Assembly: GCF_001423405.1 (NCBI RefSeq)
Contig: NZ_LMNS01000038.1
Coordinates: 409,119-473,118, forward strand
Direction of reading: 5' to 3'
DNA length: 64,000 nucleotides
DNA from: Methylobacterium sp. Leaf123
Lineage (GTDB): Bacteria > Pseudomonadota > Alphaproteobacteria > Rhizobiales > Beijerinckiaceae
The translations under genes and the position numbers were made by a program. The notes below the pieces were generated by a model. That model was not told the DNA's origin and searched no databases. It saw nothing but the letters and a program-made list of their open reading frames with translations. Positions 36,784-44,271 of the stretch are shown here, in pieces; positions within the stretch are counted from its first letter, which is position 1, and every line of letters starts with the position of its first letter.

Positions 36784-37014
36784 TCAGTCCTTCCGCAGGT
36801 CTTGGGGATCGTCGGCGCCGTCCTCAGCCGCGGCGCCTGCGCGGGCGGCCGCCACCTCCTGACGCTCGGCCTCAGCGCGAGCGGTGTTCGCCTGCGTCGC
36901 CGCGCCGAGGTCGCGCATCACCTGCTCCGCGCGCCGGCGGGCCGCCCAATCGTTCACAGCCCGCACGAGGAAGGTGATGAGCGCGGACGCCCACCACGGG
37001 AGGGTGAAGGGCAT
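36784..37014 (-). CDS. i-spanin/Rz-like small protein
   Basis: This 76-residue protein has an N-terminal membrane helix (PFTLPWWASALITFLVRAV) and a highly charged coiled-coil tail (ATQANTARAEAERQEVAAAR), the layout of an inner-membrane spanin. The ATG at 37014 overlaps the holin stop by one base (TGATG). The following gene is an Rz1-like lipoprotein, so a two-component spanin that bridges both membranes at lysis is probable. Confidence 0.55.
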   Translation of the reverse strand: MPFTLPWWASALITFLVRAVNDWAARRRAEQVMRDLGAATQANTARAEAERQEVAAARAGAAAEDGADDPQDLRKD

Positions 37015-37310
37015 CAGCGCACCGTCACCTTGGCGTCGTCCACGCGATTGACGAGCCGGGGGGCGGCCTTGATCTCGGAGACCTCGGGCAGCTTCGCAGC
37101 CAACGCGACGAGGCCAGCCGGGCGGCGGAGCCAGACGCCGTAGCCGGCTGCCACGACGGCCGCGACGCCACCGACGATGGCGGTCAGCATGGTGACGTCG
37201 CTGAGGAAGTCGACCTGCTCCTGCGTCGCCAGCCCGCGGTTCACGGCGATGCCGCCGAGGAAGACGATGAGGATCCGCGCGGCAGCCGCGACCTGTGCTG
37301 TGTTCATCAT
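37014..37310 (-). CDS. putative phage holin
   Basis: This 98-residue protein has two hydrophobic segments (AARILIVFLGGIAVNRGL and MLTAIVGGVAAVVAAGYGVWL), then a charged tail ending KVTVR. This is like the Pam3-gp28-type holins annotated in alphaproteobacterial phages. Holins make inner-membrane holes that let the endolysin reach the wall. It precedes the spanin pair and follows the endolysin on the same strand. The 381-bp gap to the endolysin is unusually large. Confidence 0.6.
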   Translation of the reverse strand: MMNTAQVAAAARILIVFLGGIAVNRGLATQEQVDFLSDVTMLTAIVGGVAAVVAAGYGVWLRRPAGLVALAAKLPEVSEIKAAPRLVNRVDDAKVTVR

Positions 37311-37647
37311 GGTGGTGGTCCTGATGGTGGGGATGCGCGGCTGGCCCGGCCGGCTCGGTACCTCGCCCCCAGGTCAAACTTTGGGGTGCGACTTGCGCGT
37401 CCTTGGGATGAGGCGCACGAATGACTGCGTCTGCAGGGCTATATTGTCTCATCGGGCCCGCGGACGGCGGGTCGGTGCGCGGGGGGGCTGCAGCACCGGC
37501 CCGCTACTTTCGGGGAGCGCTTGCGCGTGGCCATGTTAGGAACTCGATTGAGGTAAACCGCACTCGCAGCTTGAGCGCGCCCTGGTCGCGTTCCATGATT
37601 CGATGTCGTTGCGCCGTGGCCTCCCCCGACACCCGCGGTAAACGGCC

Positions 37648-37688
37648 AGCGGGTCGGTGCGGCTCCCCCTCTTCAGCGCCGACCCGCT
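37648..37688 (-). terminator. hairpin terminator after endolysin
   Basis: A perfect 10-bp inverted repeat (AGCGGGTCGG at 37648-37657 and CCGACCCGCT at 37679-37688) lies just after the endolysin stop at 37692. On the minus strand it is followed by GGCCGTTTACC. It separates the endolysin from the holin/spanin group. Confidence 0.6.
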
Positions 37689-37691
37689 GTT

Positions 37692-38390
37692 CTACGCCTC
37701 GCTCACACCCGAGCGCGCCCCGGCGATCGTCGTCGGCAGCGTGTGCGGCGCCGGCAGCGGCACGTCGGCCGGCCAGCGGAAGGCGGTGAACTCCTTGCGC
37801 GGGAAGGCCGCGACGGACCACGCATCGCCCTGGTTGCCGCCGAGCAGGAAGATCCGGCTCGCGTTGGCGCCGACGACGAAGCCGACATGACCCTGCCAGG
37901 ACGAGTTGCCCCGCTTCTTCGTGGCGATGGCGCCCAGCGCCGGCTCCTTCAGCCCGATGCCCCAGCTTTCGTAGGACCGGGCCGCGAGGCTGCCGGAGGG
38001 CGCGTGGCCGGCTCGCTTCAGCATGGCGCCGACGGCCGCCGCGCACCAAGCGACCGAGTCCTGCTTGATGCCGGAGAAGCCCGCATCGGCGAAGAGCTTC
38101 ACGACGCGCGGGTTGTTGGCCGCGCCCGCGCCCTCGCGGACGCCGAGTTCGCCTTCCGCCAGCACGAGCCAGCCCGGCTTCTCCGGTGCCTCGCGCCGCT
38201 CGCTGATGTCGGCCTTCTGCAGGGCGGCCTGCGTCTTCGGCCCGGCGATGCCGTCGGCCACCAGCCCGGCCGAGCGCTGGAACGCGGTCACGGCGGCGAT
38301 GGTGCGGGGGCCAGCATCGCCGTCCGCTCCCGAGGGTCCGAGGTCATACCCGCGCGCGAGGAGAGCGCGCTGAATCGCAGCGACGTCCAT
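37692..38390 (-). CDS. endolysin: peptidoglycan-binding plus NlpC/P60-like (TIGR02594-type) domain
   Basis: The phage enzyme cuts the cell wall at lysis. Residues 1-60 form a peptidoglycan-binding repeat (AIQRALLARGYDLGPSGADG). Residues 75-200 form a NlpC/P60-like hydrolase with catalytic Cys116 (DSVAWCAAAVGAMLKRAG) and His168 (WQGHVGFVVG), in the order and spacing of the TIGR02594 family. Length is 232 residues. No signal peptide, so it needs the holin. A hairpin follows the gene. Confidence 0.85.
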   Translation of the reverse strand: MDVAAIQRALLARGYDLGPSGADGDAGPRTIAAVTAFQRSAGLVADGIAGPKTQAALQKADISERREAPEKPGWLVLAEGELGVREGAGAANNPRVVKLFADAGFSGIKQDSVAWCAAAVGAMLKRAGHAPSGSLAARSYESWGIGLKEPALGAIATKKRGNSSWQGHVGFVVGANASRIFLLGGNQGDAWSVAAFPRKEFTAFRWPADVPLPAPHTLPTTIAGARSGVSEA

Positions 38391-38459
38391 GATGGTGTTC
38401 TCCGATGTGAAGGGTGGTCGTCTCAGGCTCGGGCCGGGTGGCGCAGCGAGCGGGTCGGG

Positions 38460-39947
38460 TCAGAGGCGCGAGAAGGACGTGCTGTCGAAGTGGATCAGGT
38501 ATCCGCTGTTCGCGCTCTGCACGTACACGCCCCCGTCCTTGTCGATGATAAACACTGCTCTGCCCCAACTATTGGGGCTCCCAATGACGAGCATGTCGGC
38601 TCCGATGCGGACGGACTTCGAGGGGCGATAGGCCGGGGGAAGCGTGGCGACCAGGGTGCCGACCGGCTGCGGCGTTCCTGGGGTGCTGAACACGACCGAC
38701 CCACGCAAGGCGACGGAGTTGTCGGGCAGAAGCTGGACGGAGAGCCCTTGGTTGTAGTCGGGATCGGTCGCGGCAGACCACGCTCCGTTCAGTGTCAATT
38801 GCTGGAAGGCACCGATCGTCGGGTGCGATGTCGCGTCGACAGAGTTCACGGTGCGGGTGCGCGGCGCGAAATTGAAGCCATCATCCGCCTCTCCGGGGCC
38901 GTTCGGGGTCCGGGTAAAGTCGGTGTCGGATCGCTGACGCGCGATGGTGTTGCCGGGAGAGCCGACGACGCGCGTCATGACTTTCCCGGCGGCCGTGCTG
39001 TAGGTCACGGTGTTGTCGCCGACGGTGTTCCCACTTGCCCCGTTTACGAGGCGGACAACATCAACCCGGTCGTAGGCGTTGGCGTTGTTCTCTTCGATGA
39101 CACCGTCATGGGAGCCGTCGAGGGTGATTAGCGCGCCATAGGTGCCCGTGTAGGTGTGAAACCCTTCGGTCTGGTTGCTGATGATTTTCGGCTGGATCGT
39201 ATTGCGAATAACAAACGCCCCGCCATACGACGTGATGTTGTTGCCGAAAAAGAGGTGCGTAGCCGCGCCACCAATCCCCTCATATTCCACTCCGGTATTG
39301 TTGCCTGCAATAATGTTGTGAAGAACATTATTGCTGTCACCTGTCTTGTAGAACCGCATTCCCCCGAAGAAATCGGAGTTTGAGAAGGTGCCGCCAAACA
39401 GGCCACCCGTGATGTTGCCCGTCGCCGGATCGGGGTTGTTGATATGGTGGATGGCATACTTGCCAGGGCCGGCATCGGCGATGCTGACGTTGTTGACCAG
39501 CGGCTTGGCGATGAAGCCGTTGAGGTTGGTCGTGTCGAAGCGGATGCCGTCGCCACCGATGCGGGTGGCGAGATAGCCGATGGAGAAGTCTCGCAGCGTG
39601 AGGCCGCGGATGCCGCCCGCGTTGATGCCGGGCTTGACCAGAATGACGGCCCGGTCGCCGGCATTAGCGCACGGGAGGATGCGTGAGTTTCGACCCTGCC
39701 CGGACAGGTTCATGGGCCGCTCGATGCGGAGCAGGGCATCTGGGTCCGCGCCGGCACACACGTTCATGTCGAAGTCGGGCAGCAGAAGGTTCGACCCCAG
39801 CTCCTGCGCTCGCGCGAATGCCGTTCGGAGCGCAGGCCCGTTGTCGGCTGCGCCTGGGAGCACCCCAAAGTTCACAGCGTAGAGCTGATTGGAGAAGAGG
39901 GCGGCCAGCGTGCGGCCGACGGGCGCGCCGGCCGGCCGAACGCTCAT
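38460..39947 (-). CDS. tail fibre/tailspike-like beta-helix protein
   Basis: This 495-residue protein begins with a phage tail-fibre-like start (MSVRPAGAPVGRTLAALFSN). A right-handed parallel beta-helix follows, shown by repeated short Asn/Gly-rich turns (HNIIAGNNTGVEYEGIGGAA, FFGNNITSYGGAFVIRN), as in pectate-lyase-like tailspikes that bind or cleave surface polysaccharide. The C-terminal 100 residues resemble a globular beta domain. The ATG at 39947 is preferred (GGTGAGGT ribosome site, 10 bp after the upstream stop); the open frame continues to 40100 without a good start. It should determine host attachment. Confidence 0.72.
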   Translation of the reverse strand: MSVRPAGAPVGRTLAALFSNQLYAVNFGVLPGAADNGPALRTAFARAQELGSNLLLPDFDMNVCAGADPDALLRIERPMNLSGQGRNSRILPCANAGDRAVILVKPGINAGGIRGLTLRDFSIGYLATRIGGDGIRFDTTNLNGFIAKPLVNNVSIADAGPGKYAIHHINNPDPATGNITGGLFGGTFSNSDFFGGMRFYKTGDSNNVLHNIIAGNNTGVEYEGIGGAATHLFFGNNITSYGGAFVIRNTIQPKIISNQTEGFHTYTGTYGALITLDGSHDGVIEENNANAYDRVDVVRLVNGASGNTVGDNTVTYSTAAGKVMTRVVGSPGNTIARQRSDTDFTRTPNGPGEADDGFNFAPRTRTVNSVDATSHPTIGAFQQLTLNGAWSAATDPDYNQGLSVQLLPDNSVALRGSVVFSTPGTPQPVGTLVATLPPAYRPSKSVRIGADMLVIGSPNSWGRAVFIIDKDGGVYVQSANSGYLIHFDSTSFSRL

Positions 39948-39957
39948 GGTCGAGACC

Positions 39958-40287
39958 TCACCGGTCGAGCCGGGTCCGAGGATCTGGAGCGAGTCGGGCG
40001 TGATGATCGTCTTTCCGGCCTTCCGCGCGATCGGCGGCGGCGAGCGCTGCAGTCGTTTTGTCCACCACAAGGTTTGCCGCCTGTGACACCTCACCCGCAA
40101 GAACCCCGATCCCGACCCCGACTTCTGCGACGTCCGACAGCGCGGGGACGAAGTTCACGACGTTGCCGCCGCGCCGGAGGCCGCCGGGGTTATCGACCGG
40201 GTCGTAGGGCCGCTGTCCCTCGTAGAAGCTCTTGAGGCGGTCGGCCGCCGCATCGAACATCTGCTTCACCTGTCCGGACAGGGGCAT
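39958..40287 (-). CDS. phage hypothetical protein between tape measure and tail fibre
   Basis: This 109-residue protein has no recognised family. Residues 1-90 look genuine (LSGQVKQMFDAAADRLKSFY, LSDVAEVGVGIGVLAGEVSQ). The last 20 residues are Arg/His-rich and overlap a second open frame that continues into the tail fibre region (KTIITPDSLQILGPG), which may mark a small frameshift between this and the original tail gene. The ATG overlaps the tape-measure stop by one base. Confidence 0.45.
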   Translation of the reverse strand: MPLSGQVKQMFDAAADRLKSFYEGQRPYDPVDNPGGLRRGGNVVNFVPALSDVAEVGVGIGVLAGEVSQAANLVVDKTTAALAAADRAEGRKDDHHARLAPDPRTRLDR

Positions 40288-40880
40288 CACAGCGCCTCTT
40301 TGATTTTGAAGCTGGTGGCGATGCGCCGAAACGTCGATCGGCGCAGCGAGGGGAGTGCGCCGATCGTGCCGATGAAGACGTCCCGCTGGACGCTCTCTGT
40401 GTCGGTGGGATCGGGGATGACGACGACTTGGTTGTGGATGCCCGACGTCGTCACGATGCGGTAGATTTCCCGCAACGCTGCCTGTAGTTTCTTGATCTCG
40501 GGTTCGGCCTGCCGGTAGGCCTCCTTGTAGGCCTCCAACTGCTCGCGGATCTTCTTCTCGGCCGCCTTCTTCGCCTGGGACTTGCCCAACAGGCCGCCGA
40601 TCAGGCCGGCGCCCGCACCGATGACAGCGCCCCACGGTCCCATGACCAGCGCCTGCGCCCGCTCGACCTGCTGCTGAGCGCGAAACGCCTGATCGTTGGA
40701 GGCGGCGAAGCGCTCAAGCGCGCGCTGCACGCTGATGACCTTCCGCTCCTGCCGCTCGCTGGACGCGGCAACCTTGTCGGTTGCCCCGGCGAGACCTTCG
40801 GCGGCGGCCTTGGCCTGATCGACGCCAACGGTTTTGGCCTCGAGCCGGTACTCGTCGCGGATCTGGTTGACGGCAACCAT
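40287..40880 (-). CDS. internally deleted tail tape-measure protein
   Basis: This 197-residue protein starts like siphovirus tape-measure proteins of Rhizobiales phages (IRDEYRLEAKTVGVDQAKAA, then AGATDKVAASSERQERKV). After about residue 80 it jumps to a Gly-rich membrane-like helix (GPWGAVIGAGAGLIGGLLGK) and the charged C-terminal end of such proteins. Complete tape measures are usually 500-1200 residues, as their length sets tail length. Probably an in-frame internal deletion near 40640. If made, it would give an abnormally short tail. Start ATG 40880. Confidence 0.55.
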   Translation of the reverse strand: MVAVNQIRDEYRLEAKTVGVDQAKAAAEGLAGATDKVAASSERQERKVISVQRALERFAASNDQAFRAQQQVERAQALVMGPWGAVIGAGAGLIGGLLGKSQAKKAAEKKIREQLEAYKEAYRQAEPEIKKLQAALREIYRIVTTSGIHNQVVVIPDPTDTESVQRDVFIGTIGALPSLRRSTFRRIATSFKIKEAL

Positions 40881-40971
40881 GACGTCTCCACGCGAAAGCG
40901 CCGCGCGAAGCACGGCGACGTTTCAACGGAGGGCTGGTGTGGGATCGAGCCAGTCGCAACTTGACCGGCAC

Positions 40972-41025
40972 GTATATACCAAAACCACTTGCTCTACTCT
41001 TGAGTTTAGGTATATACCGAAACCA
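40972..41025. promoter_or_regulatory. two GTATATACC(A/G)AAACCA operator repeats of brnTA
   Basis: GTATATACCAAAACCA at 40972-40987 and GTATATACCGAAACCA at 41010-41025 are direct repeats 38 bp apart, each carrying a palindromic GTATATAC core. They lie just upstream of and into the brnT start at 41025. They are probably binding sites of the BrnA antitoxin or BrnTA complex for autorepression. Confidence 0.6.
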
Positions 41026-41300
41026 TGATCTTCACCTTCGACGAACCGAAGCGGCGAGCGAACATCGCAAAGCACGGCTTCGACTTCGCCGAGTTCGAGG
41101 ATGCGTTCAGTTTCGACCGGTTCCTCAGCCTGCCGACCAAGCCCAGCGCGACCGGCCGCGAGCGCTTCAAGCTCCTCGGCGCATGGCGCAGCGAGACCGT
41201 CGTCGTGGTGATCGTCTCTCCTCTCGGCACGGAGGCTGTTGACGTCGTCAGCGTCCGCCGTGCCAACCCGAAGGAAAGGGCTGCCTATGACCGCTCCTAA
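41025..41300 (+). CDS. brnT: BrnT-family type II toxin (ribonuclease)
   Basis: BrnT is a RelE-like ribonuclease that stops translation. The 91-residue protein has the family pattern FDEPKRRANIAKHGFDFAEF, GRERFKLLG and VVSVRRANPKERAAYD, with the usual Lys/His and Arg residues. Its start overlaps an operator repeat. The next gene is the BrnA antitoxin, overlapping by 14 bases. The pair points against the surrounding phage tail operon, so it is an inserted cassette. Confidence 0.88.
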   Translation: MIFTFDEPKRRANIAKHGFDFAEFEDAFSFDRFLSLPTKPSATGRERFKLLGAWRSETVVVVIVSPLGTEAVDVVSVRRANPKERAAYDRS

Positions 41301-41607
41301 GACCGCCCCCGACTACGTGCCGAACCCGAGCTACACCCAGGCCGATTGGGACGAGGTGTCCGACAATCCCGATCTCACCGACGACGAGTTGGCCCGGATG
41401 CGTCCCGGCCCCGAGGGGCTTCCCGATGCGATGGCTGCTGCCTTCAAGAGCCGCGGTGGGCGCCCGCGTTCGGAGACCAAGCGCGTGCCCGTGTCGCTGC
41501 GGATCGATCCCGACGTGCTGGACGCCTTCAAGGCGACCGGTGCGGGCTGGCAGACCCGGATGAACGATGCCTTGGCCGAGGCCGCCAAGAAACTGACCCC
41601 GGCTTAG
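41287..41607 (+). CDS. brnA: BrnA-family antitoxin
   Basis: This 106-residue protein has an acidic N-terminus (TQADWDEVSDNPDLTDDELA) and the C-terminal ribbon-helix-helix-like DNA-binding part VPVSLRIDPDVLDAFKATG, then GWQTRMNDALAEAAK. These match BrnA antitoxins that neutralise BrnT and repress the operon. Its ATG at 41287 overlaps the toxin gene. It ends four bases before the convergent phage tail gene. Confidence 0.87.
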   Translation: MTAPKTAPDYVPNPSYTQADWDEVSDNPDLTDDELARMRPGPEGLPDAMAAAFKSRGGRPRSETKRVPVSLRIDPDVLDAFKATGAGWQTRMNDALAEAAKKLTPA

Positions 41608-41611
41608 GAGC

Positions 41612-41899
41612 CTATTTCCCGCCCTTCGCCTTCGCTGCCTCCGCCGCGTGTTCCAGATAAGCTCGGTCCTGAACCCGGATCAGCTTCTGGAACCGCTCGA
41701 ACTCGTCGGGATCTTCGATGCCGTGCCGCGCGGCGTATTGGTCCAGGGCGGTCCACGGGATCGCGCCGACGCCACCGAGAGCGCCGAGCGGCCGGTCCGT
41801 GGAGAGTGCGGAAAACGCCTCGCTATGGAACACGAGGTGCGGCCAGAGATCCGGCCGCTCCAACATGAAGGCGGGGAGGAAGCTCGGATCGGCCTCCAT
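41612..41899 (-). CDS. phage tail assembly chaperone GT-type extension (frameshift-expressed)
   Basis: This 95-residue frame (MEADPSFLPAFMLERPDLWP) is the T part of a lambda G/GT-like tail chaperone. The frame is open upstream to 41962 (KWSLRWSDHIAWAEAEMEAD) and lies in the -1 frame of the upstream tail chaperone, just past a slippery heptamer. It is probably translated mainly as a G-T fusion, with the ATG at 41899 as a possible independent start. The Trp-rich WSDHIAWAEA segment is typical of GT tails. Function: prepares tape-measure protein during tail assembly. Confidence 0.65.
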   Translation of the reverse strand: MEADPSFLPAFMLERPDLWPHLVFHSEAFSALSTDRPLGALGGVGAIPWTALDQYAARHGIEDPDEFERFQKLIRVQDRAYLEHAAEAAKAKGGK

Positions 41900-41946
41900 C
41901 TCCGCCTCTGCCCAGGCGATGTGATCGCTCCACCGGAGCGACCACT

Positions 41947-42372
41947 TCAGGCAGCCTGCGAGTTTCCCGCGTCGTCCTCGTCGGCGGCGGCGCGCTCCTC
42001 ACCGACCTGCGAGGCCGCCCAGATCACGGCCTCACGGAAGCGCCGGAACTCGGGCTTGGTCAGAAGCTCGGTTGCGAGATCCTTGGAGTAGGCCACCGGC
42101 TGGCCGTCCTCGCCTTCGAGACCGCGCCAATCGAGCAGCACCGTCGCGTTGAGGCAGGAGGCCGTGATGCGGTCCTGCTCGTCGGGGTCGAGGCGACCGC
42201 CCTGACGCTTGGCCCGCGGCACGGCGTCGATGAGCGTCGTCTGCAAGCGGCGATACTTGGCGTTGTTGAGGCCGCGGACGCGGACTTCGAGATCGCCCAT
42301 CTCGGGGATGTTGCCGATCCATTCGCCGTCCTCGATGGCGACGGCATCGACCTTCAGGCTGGAAAGCTTCAC
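41947..42372 (-). CDS. phage tail assembly chaperone (gpG-like)
   Basis: This 141-residue protein resembles siphovirus tail assembly chaperones: MGDLEVRVRGLNNAKYRRLQ, then RLDPDEQDRITASCLNATVL and LTKPEFRRFREAVIWAASQV. It ends with an acidic linker and the slippery GGGAAAC just before its stop, giving a programmed fusion with the next frame. Its ATG overlaps the upstream gene as ATGA. It lies between the tail tube gene and the truncated tape measure, the standard place for G/GT. Confidence 0.7.
   Translation of the reverse strand: MKLSSLKVDAVAIEDGEWIGNIPEMGDLEVRVRGLNNAKYRRLQTTLIDAVPRAKRQGGRLDPDEQDRITASCLNATVLLDWRGLEGEDGQPVAYSKDLATELLTKPEFRRFREAVIWAASQVGEERAAADEDDAGNSQAA
41962..41968 (-). other. 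-1 programmed frameshift slippery heptamer in tail chaperone
   Basis: On the minus strand the zero-frame codons GCG GGA AAC contain G-GGA-AAC, a canonical X-XXY-YYZ site, 13 bases before the TGA at 41947-41949. A -1 slip joins the upstream reading frame to the Trp-rich frame that continues to 41612. Confidence 0.7.
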
Positions 42373-42764
42373 GCGTTGTCGTCCTTCTTCTCGGGCTCGG
42401 CGGCGGGTGCCAGCGCGGCCTTGGTGGTGGCCGAGAGCACGTCATGAGCTTCGGCCGGGGTCATGCGAGAGATCTCGGCATCGGATTTGCCAAGGGTTCT
42501 GAGCTGCGCGCGCTGCGCCTTCGTGATCACGAAGGGGACGCTGGCGACGGTGCCAGAGGCGGGCGATGGAGCCGTCTTCTCGGGATCTTGAGTGGTCGGC
42601 GCCGGTGCGGGCTTGGCCGCCTTGGCCTCCTTCGCGAGGCCCTTGCCGACGAGCAGATCGGCGTGCTCGTTCGAAAGTTCGGCTTCCTCGCCCGTCTTCC
42701 AGACGCGTTCGTCCTTCCCGTTGGGGTAGGACGAGAAATCGGAGAGGATGGTGACGGTCTTCAT
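42369..42764 (-). CDS. phage tail-region hypothetical protein
   Basis: This 131-residue protein has an N-terminal beta-rich part (KTVTILSDFSSYPNGKDERV), an Ala/Pro-rich linker and a possible helix-rich end (LRTLGKSDAEISRMTPAEAH). No firm family. Its ATG at 42764 is inside a longer open frame. It sits between the tail tube gene and the tail chaperone and may be a small tail accessory or Ig-like protein. Coupled to the next gene. Confidence 0.55.
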   Translation of the reverse strand: MKTVTILSDFSSYPNGKDERVWKTGEEAELSNEHADLLVGKGLAKEAKAAKPAPAPTTQDPEKTAPSPASGTVASVPFVITKAQRAQLRTLGKSDAEISRMTPAEAHDVLSATTKAALAPAAEPEKKDDNA

Positions 42765-42829
42765 GGGCGCGCCTCCCTGCGCGTGCGAGGCCGCAGCGCG
42801 GGCGCGCCACGGATCGGTCGGTGGCGACG

Positions 42830-43759
42830 TCAGGCGACGGCGCGTGTAATTTGTATGCTGGCCTGCGTGGCGTCGTCGTAGATCCCGCGGAAGGGGAGCG
42901 AGAGCATCGCGTCGTCGGTGTTGCCACCTGGGTTGCGCGCACCGTCGAGGAACCGGGCCTTCGGGACCAGGATCGTGTATTTCTTGTTCGCCTCGACGCC
43001 GACGGTGAACGAGATCGCGCCAGAGCCGTGGTCGAGCACGGCCTGATATTGGTCGTTGCCCTCGAAGTAGCATTCGAGCGTGCCGGTGACGTTGGACCGG
43101 CCGGCGCCGAACTCAGCCGAGAACATGGTGCCGACGGCATCGCGCACCCGCAGCTCGTTGTTCACCTCCAACGACAGCGACTTGACCCGGAACGGGGTCG
43201 CGGTGCCGCCGACGTTGACCGTGCCGACATTCGCCGAGGCCGTCGCCGGCTGGTTCACGTTGGCCGCCGCATAGGTCGCACCGGTGACGATGGCGTCCTC
43301 GATCGATTCCTGCGCACCCATCAGGCCGAACGAGCCCGTCACCTTCTGCCGCGAGGGCAGATTCAGCGACATGGTGTTCACCGCCACGCCGCGGAAGCGG
43401 GAGAACGAGTTCGTGCCGCCGAAGTTGATGGTTTCCTCGACGGTGAAGGAAGGCCGCAGGATGCCGTTCTTCAGGACATTCGCCGTCCAGCCGCCGCGCA
43501 AAGCCGCCGCGATGAAGTCGTCGAAGGTCTCCCCGCTCAGCTCGAAATCATAGGAGCCGGTCACGTCCTGGCTCACCATCAGCTCGTCGCGGACGTTGCG
43601 ATCGGCTTGGATCTCATCGGAGGTGACAGTGCCTTTGGTCGTGCGCAGCGAGCCGCCGGTGATGCGCAGCGCCTTGAAGGACGGGGTTGCCGGGGTCTCC
43701 CCGAACACGGTCTCGGCGACGTAGGCGGTACGCCGCTCGCTGCCATTGGCGAAAGCCAT
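42830..43759 (-). CDS. phage major tail tube protein
   Basis: This 309-residue beta-rich protein matches the Phage_tube_2 style of siphovirus tail tube: N-terminal AYVAETVFGETPATPSFKAL, then ITGGSLRTTKGTVTSDEIQA, with VTGSFGLMGAQ and LSLEVNNELR later. Tail tube subunits stack to form the DNA channel. The ATG at 43759 follows a GGAGAAAC ribosome site. It follows the tail terminator gene, the usual order. Confidence 0.8.
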   Translation of the reverse strand: MAFANGSERRTAYVAETVFGETPATPSFKALRITGGSLRTTKGTVTSDEIQADRNVRDELMVSQDVTGSYDFELSGETFDDFIAAALRGGWTANVLKNGILRPSFTVEETINFGGTNSFSRFRGVAVNTMSLNLPSRQKVTGSFGLMGAQESIEDAIVTGATYAAANVNQPATASANVGTVNVGGTATPFRVKSLSLEVNNELRVRDAVGTMFSAEFGAGRSNVTGTLECYFEGNDQYQAVLDHGSGAISFTVGVEANKKYTILVPKARFLDGARNPGGNTDDAMLSLPFRGIYDDATQASIQITRAVA

Positions 43760-43811
43760 GGTGTTTCTCCTGAGGGTGGTAGCGGAAGGGCGCGACGCGG
43801 CGCGCGAAAGG

Positions 43812-43831
43812 CCTCTCCATCAGGGGAGAGG
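43812..43831 (-). other. internal hairpin between tail terminator and tail tube genes
   Basis: A 7-bp inverted repeat (CCTCTCC/GGAGAGG) with a short loop in the 96-bp gap is followed on the minus strand by CCTTTC. It may slow or partly end transcription, or mark a repeat-like spacer. Weak evidence. Confidence 0.35.
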
Positions 43832-43855
43832 AGGCGACACGGCCCTGCGGCCGGA

Positions 43856-44269
43856 TCAGGCGAAGAGATCGAACTCGAAGGGGACGGCGAAACTCAAGCT
43901 GAACCACTTCCCGTCGGCGTTGCGATCGTCGAGCGTCGGCATGGACGGCGCGAAGGTGCGGACCCCGTCGAAGACCTTGCCACGGAACAGGGCGGCCAGT
44001 TCATCGACCCAGGCGGCGCCGTCCTTCACGCCCTTGCCGGTGCGGATGTTCAGGACGAAGCGAATCGCCCCTTCGGTCCGCCACACGTTCCGGCCGGGCG
44101 TGCCGGTGCTGATCTGCTCCGAGGTCGAAACCGGAAACTGGATTTCCAGATACGGCTTGCTGTCCAGCGGCGTGTTGCCGGAGGCCTCATTCAGCCCGCG
44201 CACCGGGCACCGATTCCATTGCGCGGCGAGCCGGGCCTCGACGGCGGCGGAGATGGCCGACAGCGACAT
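43856..44269 (-). CDS. phage tail terminator-like protein
   Basis: This 137-residue protein (LSAISAAVEARLAAQWNRCP, YLEIQFPVSTSEQISTGTPG, then FVLNIRTGKGVKDGAAWVDE) resembles minor tail or tail terminator proteins that cap the tail tube end. Its place between the neck-like gene and tail tube supports that. The stop of the upstream gene lies two bases before its start. Confidence 0.62.
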   Translation of the reverse strand: MSLSAISAAVEARLAAQWNRCPVRGLNEASGNTPLDSKPYLEIQFPVSTSEQISTGTPGRNVWRTEGAIRFVLNIRTGKGVKDGAAWVDELAALFRGKVFDGVRTFAPSMPTLDDRNADGKWFSLSFAVPFEFDLFA

Positions 44270-44271
44270 GG

